Part shown: positions 5,853 through 8,471 of the stretch, in pieces
Layout: each line of letters begins with the position of its first letter
How positions within the stretch are numbered: position 1 is the stretch's first letter
Origin: Nitrospirota bacterium
GTDB lineage: Bacteria > Nitrospirota > Nitrospiria > Nitrospirales > UBA8639
Length of the DNA stretch: 8,471 nucleotides
Direction: 5' to 3'
Assembly (NCBI GenBank): GCA_003233615.1
Contig: QIMB01000366.1
Coordinates: 1-8,471, forward strand
Made by a program: the position numbers and the translations under genes
Notes under the pieces: generated by a model
What the model was told of the DNA's origin: nothing
Seen by the model: only the letters and a program-made list of their open reading frames with translations
Databases searched by the model: none

Positions 5853-7466
5853 TTATTCCCTCAGCTTTTTTCTCCCGGCCTCAGGATGATTCGACAAGGG
5901 TTGATGGTGGTCTAACCCCGTAATCTCCAGCGTAGACTGCCGTTCTTGAAAATCTTTTTCCATTTCATGGAGCTTTGACATCGTCGTGTGATCAACCAGG
6001 AAGGTGTCTGACAAATCCAAGACGACATGGGGTTCACTCGCGAGACCATCCAACGTTTTTTTCAACGCAATCCATGTACTAAAAATGGCAGAATCTTTGA
6101 CCTTCACCGTTACCGCACGGCCTTCCTCTCGTTCCACCAGTATTTGAGGTTTAAACAGTGAGAGCATAGGCGCACCATTTTTTAGGTGCAACGCCATGTT
6201 GACACCGATTCCAATGGCAATGCCCATTAACAAATCTGTCGCAAGGACACCAATGATAGTGGACACAAAAATAATAAACTGCTCACGTCCGACATGATAC
6301 ATGTGGATAAATTCTTGTGGTGAGGCGAGACGATAGCCGATAAAGACCAACATTGCGCCTAAGGCCGCTAATGGAATCTGATTGATCAACCCGGGGATTA
6401 ACGCCACAAAAAGCAAGAGAAACATTCCATGAAATATGTTGGCAAAGCGCGTTCGAGCGCCGTTGTCAATGTTGGCCTTGCTTCGAACAATTTCTGAGAT
6501 CATAGGAAGTCCGCCTACAAAAGCTGCAATAGTATTCCCTATCCCAACGGCCAACATATCCCGGTCATGATCGGTCTTCCTCTTCCAAGGATCAATTCCA
6601 TCGATCGCCTTGGCACTCAATAGGGATTCGATACTTCCAATCAAGGCAAACATAACGACATATTTCCATCCTGTCGTGGTCAGCAATCCGGAGAAATCCG
6701 GAAACGTGATCGCATGAAACATGTTCTCCGGCACGGCGACCAGAAAAGCCTTCCCAAGGGGATACTCTTGACCATTGAAGTCTTGACTGAAATTTAGATA
6801 CATCGCCAGCGGCACGGTGATGAGCAATACGACCATGGGAGCAGGGATCATTTTGAGTTTAGGATTGGAAATAAACAAATAGCTAAACATGATGAGGAGA
6901 CTCATAATGCCGATGAGGCCGACCAGGGGATTCATCTCCATAACAAACCGGGGAATATTCGCAAGTAATTCGAGAGGTGTTCCCTCAGGGCTCACTCCCA
7001 TGGCAATAGGAAATTGTTTGGCCATAATGATGATCCCAATCGCAGCCAGTAGACCGTGGACCGCTGAATTGGGGAAAAACTCTCCTAAAATCCCTGCTCG
7101 AAATATTCCTAAGAAAATTTGGATAATTCCTGCCACGACTCCGACCCCAAGTGCAAGACGATACGCCTGAAGGTCCAAGGCCGGATCTTTTCCCCCGGTA
7201 AACCCGAACTCGGTGACGCAGCCGATGGCAATAACGATGAGTCCGGCTGCCGGCCCTTTAATCGTAAGTTCGGAATTGCTAAAGAAAGTGGCCAGCATCC
7301 CACCGATAATGGCCGTAAAAATTCCCGCAATGGCCGGATAGCCACAGGCCAACGCAATTCCTAGACAAAGGGGGAGGGCGATTAAAAACACGAGAAAACC
7401 GGAAAGCATATCTGCTCGCCAGTTCTTGGACAGATCGGAAATACTCCCTCTTGGAACTTCGGTCAT
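5853..7466 (-). CDS. SulP-family anion transporter with STAS domain, probable bicarbonate importer
   Basis: This 537-residue inner-membrane transporter carries the SulP core over about residues 15-430. Visible marks are LIALPLCLGIALACGYP (28-44), the TM3 segment TIKGPAAGLIVI (68-79), the ALIGSIESLLSAKAIDG segment (274-290) and NTIAAFVGGLPMISEIVRS (311-329). A C-terminal STAS domain follows (about 445-520, with VVLDLSDTFLVDHTTMSKL). SulP proteins carry sulfate, bicarbonate or dicarboxylates. The 'LPLCLGIALA' subgroup is often linked to carbonic anhydrases, and cyanobacterial BicA is a Na+-dependent bicarbonate member. The neighbouring dabA, mpsC and Na+ antiporter genes favour bicarbonate here, but the sequence alone does not settle the substrate. 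The ATG at 7466 is the only possible start before an upstream stop. It has no clear Shine-Dalgarno, only an A-rich stretch. A terminator-containing leader precedes it. Confidence 0.88.
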   Translation of the reverse strand: MTEVPRGSISDLSKNWRADMLSGFLVFLIALPLCLGIALACGYPAIAGIFTAIIGGMLATFFSNSELTIKGPAAGLIVIAIGCVTEFGFTGGKDPALDLQAYRLALGVGVVAGIIQIFLGIFRAGILGEFFPNSAVHGLLAAIGIIIMAKQFPIAMGVSPEGTPLELLANIPRFVMEMNPLVGLIGIMSLLIMFSYLFISNPKLKMIPAPMVVLLITVPLAMYLNFSQDFNGQEYPLGKAFLVAVPENMFHAITFPDFSGLLTTTGWKYVVMFALIGSIESLLSAKAIDGIDPWKRKTDHDRDMLAVGIGNTIAAFVGGLPMISEIVRSKANIDNGARTRFANIFHGMFLLLFVALIPGLINQIPLAALGAMLVFIGYRLASPQEFIHMYHVGREQFIIFVSTIIGVLATDLLMGIAIGIGVNMALHLKNGAPMLSLFKPQILVEREEGRAVTVKVKDSAIFSTWIALKKTLDGLASEPHVVLDLSDTFLVDHTTMSKLHEMEKDFQERQSTLEITGLDHHQPLSNHPEAGRKKLRE

Positions 7467-7528
7467 ATTTATTTTTTTGTTGCGATGAGTGCGACGAGGA
7501 TGTTGGGGTTGTTAGAGGTGCCCACAAT

Positions 7529-7580
7529 AAAAAAAGCCGGCCATGGTTTCTGAATTGACATCCAGAGCCACAAACCGGCT
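7529..7580 (-). terminator. Intrinsic terminator in the SulP leader
   Basis: On the minus strand AGCCGG (7580-7575) pairs with CCGGCT (7540-7535). The stem continues, imperfectly, through G-U pairs and TGG/CCA and TCTG/CAGA segments around a short loop. Seven T residues (7535-7529) follow directly. It stands 62 nt before the SulP ATG, almost the same distance as the terminator before mnhE, and is placed as an expression platform rather than as the end of an upstream gene. Confidence 0.72.
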
Positions 7581-7690
7581 TGCACTGAAGCCGCTCTTTA
7601 TTCCGAGTCAGCTACCCTACAATTGGGTCAAAGCATGTTTTACGTAGAGAAAATCGTTGAGGCCCGCAGACTTACACTGCTGGCATCACG
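7581..7690 (-). promoter_or_regulatory. Structured leader RNA of the SulP gene, candidate riboswitch aptamer (copy B)
   Basis: This leader carries the 13-nt core TGTAGGGTAGCTG (7621-7609), identical to that in the mnhE leader. The core's GGGT can close a hairpin with an ACCC just upstream (ACCC-AATTGTA-GGGT). Downstream, CGGCTT-CAGTGC-AAGCCG (7593-7576) is a perfect 6-bp hairpin that uses up the 5' arm of the terminator (7580-7575), so it is an obvious anti-terminator. Similar upstream and downstream logic in both leaders argues for homologous regulatory RNAs. The ligand is unknown; Na+ (Na+-I/DUF1646 class) is the leading guess from the two target genes. Confidence 0.6.
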
Positions 7691-7698
7691 CTTTTCCA

Positions 7699-7727
7699 AG
7701 AATAGATATTGAACTAAACCATATCAA
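7699..7727 (-). promoter_or_regulatory. Possible promoter for the SulP leader
   Basis: TTGATA (7727-7722) and TATTCT (7704-7699) are 17 nt apart, in an AT-rich stretch directly upstream of the structured leader. The predicted start near 7692 would place the whole candidate aptamer in the transcript. An overlapping alternative, TTGATG-17-TATGGT, lies slightly upstream. Confidence 0.4.
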
Positions 7728-7793
7728 TAAAAAAATAAGACATCAAGGAAATTCAACAAAAATTCCTTAAAAATCTCGAACTTATGAAGTTTT

Positions 7794-7815
7794 AACTACG
7801 TATAAATACGTTGTT
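7794..7815. repeat. Near-perfect inverted repeat, possible operator
   Basis: AACTACGTAT-AA-ATACGTTGTT forms 10-bp arms with a single mismatch around a 2-bp centre. It lies between the small membrane peptide gene and the SulP promoter. No T-run follows strongly on either strand, so a protein-binding dyad is more likely than a terminator. No regulator gene is visible nearby. Confidence 0.3.
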
Positions 7816-7922
7816 AATTTTATGGAGAAAGATTTTAGGAGAAAAAGAAGGAGAAGTGAAATTCAGGTGAGGAAATACTGTTACGGCTTCAGCCTGTCGA
7901 ATAAGAGAATAAATCGGCAGCG

Positions 7923-7994
7923 TTATGCAAAAATATTAAAGGCGACCATGACTGCCACGACTACAATCATCGCTAAATCAAAAATTGGGTCCAT
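7923..7994 (-). CDS. Small single-helix membrane peptide, 23 residues
   Basis: On the minus strand a perfect AGGAGG (8005-8000) lies five bases before an ATG at 7994, which opens a 23-codon frame ending in TAA. The peptide starts MDPIFDLAM, is almost wholly hydrophobic from residue 7 to 23 (a Val/Ala/Met-rich helix) and has an acidic N-terminus and no charged C-terminal tail. It is long enough for one membrane crossing, like the small accessory subunits of transporters and oxidases such as KdpF or CydX, but it matches none that I recognise. The ribosome-binding site is the best in the window, which is the main reason to believe it is expressed. It is co-oriented with the SulP gene, about 450 nt upstream of it. 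Function unknown. Confidence 0.6.
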   Translation of the reverse strand: MDPIFDLAMIVVVAVMVAFNIFA

Positions 7995-8009
7995 GGTGTC
8001 CTCCTAAGA

Positions 8010-8414
8010 AAAAAAATCCAACAATGATTCACAAAGAGATGCAAACAGCATTCCCAAATGATTTTAAGTTCCGTTAAATCTTATAATCTATTGAAATAAT
8101 GCACTATTTTTACCATTCACGATCATGAACCTTTCCTCAAGTAGTCATGAAATTTTCTTGAAAGAGCGATTTCGCTCTGTTAGGTAAGTGCGGATGCGCA
8201 CACACATAGATAGGTCTCGTACTCTGTCGATTGCTACAGTTTTCTATTGATGATCCACATCGTTCCCTGTATCGAAGAACCAGATTATTCTGTATCCAAG
8301 AACACACGAGAAATGCCGACTTCAGACCTAAGAAATCACGTCTGCACTAAGGCCGTTCACAAGGATGGGACAACAGTCATTAGGTGTGAAAATCACACAT
8401 CATGTTTATGGTCT
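8010..8414. other. Intergenic stretch of about 400 bases without a convincing gene
   Basis: I see no gene here on either strand. It holds an AT-rich segment (8010-8110) upstream of the small membrane peptide, with a sigma-54-like element. There are also small hairpin-forming palindromes at 8165-8180 (AGAGCG-ATTT-CGCTCT) and 8384-8398 (GTGTGA-AAA-TCACAC). Neither palindrome has a U-tract that would make it a clear terminator. A plus-strand open frame at 8247-8462 shows no family features and overlaps a more plausible minus-strand gene end. Confidence 0.5.
8041..8055 (-). promoter_or_regulatory. Possible sigma-54-type promoter for the small membrane peptide
   Basis: GGGAATGCTGTTTGC on the minus strand has the GG-N10-GC spacing of -24/-12 promoters (GG at 8054-8053, GC at 8042-8041), with the expected TT before GC. 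The -24 half departs from TGGCAC. A start near 8029 would leave a leader of about 35 nt before the peptide's ATG. No good -35/-10 pair was found in the same stretch. Confidence 0.22.
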
Positions 8415-8471
8415 TTAACCTTTGGCGAGTTCTTTGAGGGTGGTGCGGATGAGGTCTTCTAGTTCGTAGGT
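8415..8471 (-). CDS. C-terminal end of an unidentified gene, cut by the right edge
   Basis: The minus strand reads 18 codons, TYELEDLIRTTLKELAKG, followed by TAA (8417-8415). The codons are mostly C- or G-ending, and the segment looks like a charged amphipathic helix, so it is plausibly the end of a real soluble protein. It is far too short to assign to a family. It would be the gene upstream of the small membrane peptide in the same orientation. Confidence 0.45.
   Translation of the reverse strand, partial: TYELEDLIRTTLKELAKG

Noticed and set aside
7822..8007. Plus-strand open frame of 61 codons rich in Arg and Lys
   Set aside because: It arises from a polypurine stretch and is antisense to the small membrane peptide, which has a much better ribosome-binding site.
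8384..8398. GTGTGA-AAA-TCACAC as a CRP/FNR-type operator
   Set aside because: The half-sites look CRP-like, but the gap is three bases instead of six, and it lies just after the stop of a gene rather than in an evident promoter.
8247..8462. Plus-strand open frame of 71 codons
   Set aside because: It has no family features or ribosome-binding site, and overlaps a minus-strand gene end with better codon usage.

Overview
The window reads as an inorganic-carbon and sodium handling locus of a mid-GC, probably autotrophic Gram-negative bacterium. A Nitrospira-like (Nitrospirota) host is my best guess from the overall gene style, but nothing in the window proves it. All convincing genes except one lie on the minus strand.

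Layout from left to right. The left edge holds mnhF and mnhE, two subunits of an Mrp/Mnh-type Na+/H+ antiporter. They have their own promoter and a long structured leader that ends in an intrinsic terminator. Next comes dabA (1024 codons, DUF2309), the carbonic-anhydrase-like subunit of the DAB/MPS dissolved-inorganic-carbon pump, with all four expected metal/active-site residues. Upstream of dabA is a two-gene module: a zeta-toxin-like P-loop kinase and a small downstream partner sharing an ATGA overlap. Upstream of that lies a relic of a second dabA start region (about 58 codons with an in-frame TGA). Then comes the only plus-strand gene, a DUF2294/MpsC protein, which in Staphylococcus belongs to the same mpsABC system as the DabA homologue. 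Convergent with it is a SulP-family transporter with a STAS domain, probably for bicarbonate. Its leader also ends in a terminator and shares an identical 13-nt core with the mnhE leader. Further upstream is an unannotated 23-codon single-helix membrane peptide with a perfect AGGAGG ribosome-binding site. The extreme right edge holds the last 18 codons of an unidentified gene.

How it fits together (inference): DabA and MpsC with a NuoL/Mrp-like membrane partner outside the window would convert and trap CO2 as bicarbonate, using the cation or proton gradient. SulP would import bicarbonate, and MnhEF would belong to the antiporter that sets the Na+ gradient. The matching leader RNAs on the antiporter and SulP genes suggest that one ligand controls both. 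Na+ is the obvious candidate, which would make them Na+-I (DUF1646-motif) riboswitches or an undescribed relative.

The toxin-antitoxin-like pair sits between the two dabA copies, so this part of the locus has been rearranged. No tRNA, rRNA, CRISPR array or insertion sequence is visible.
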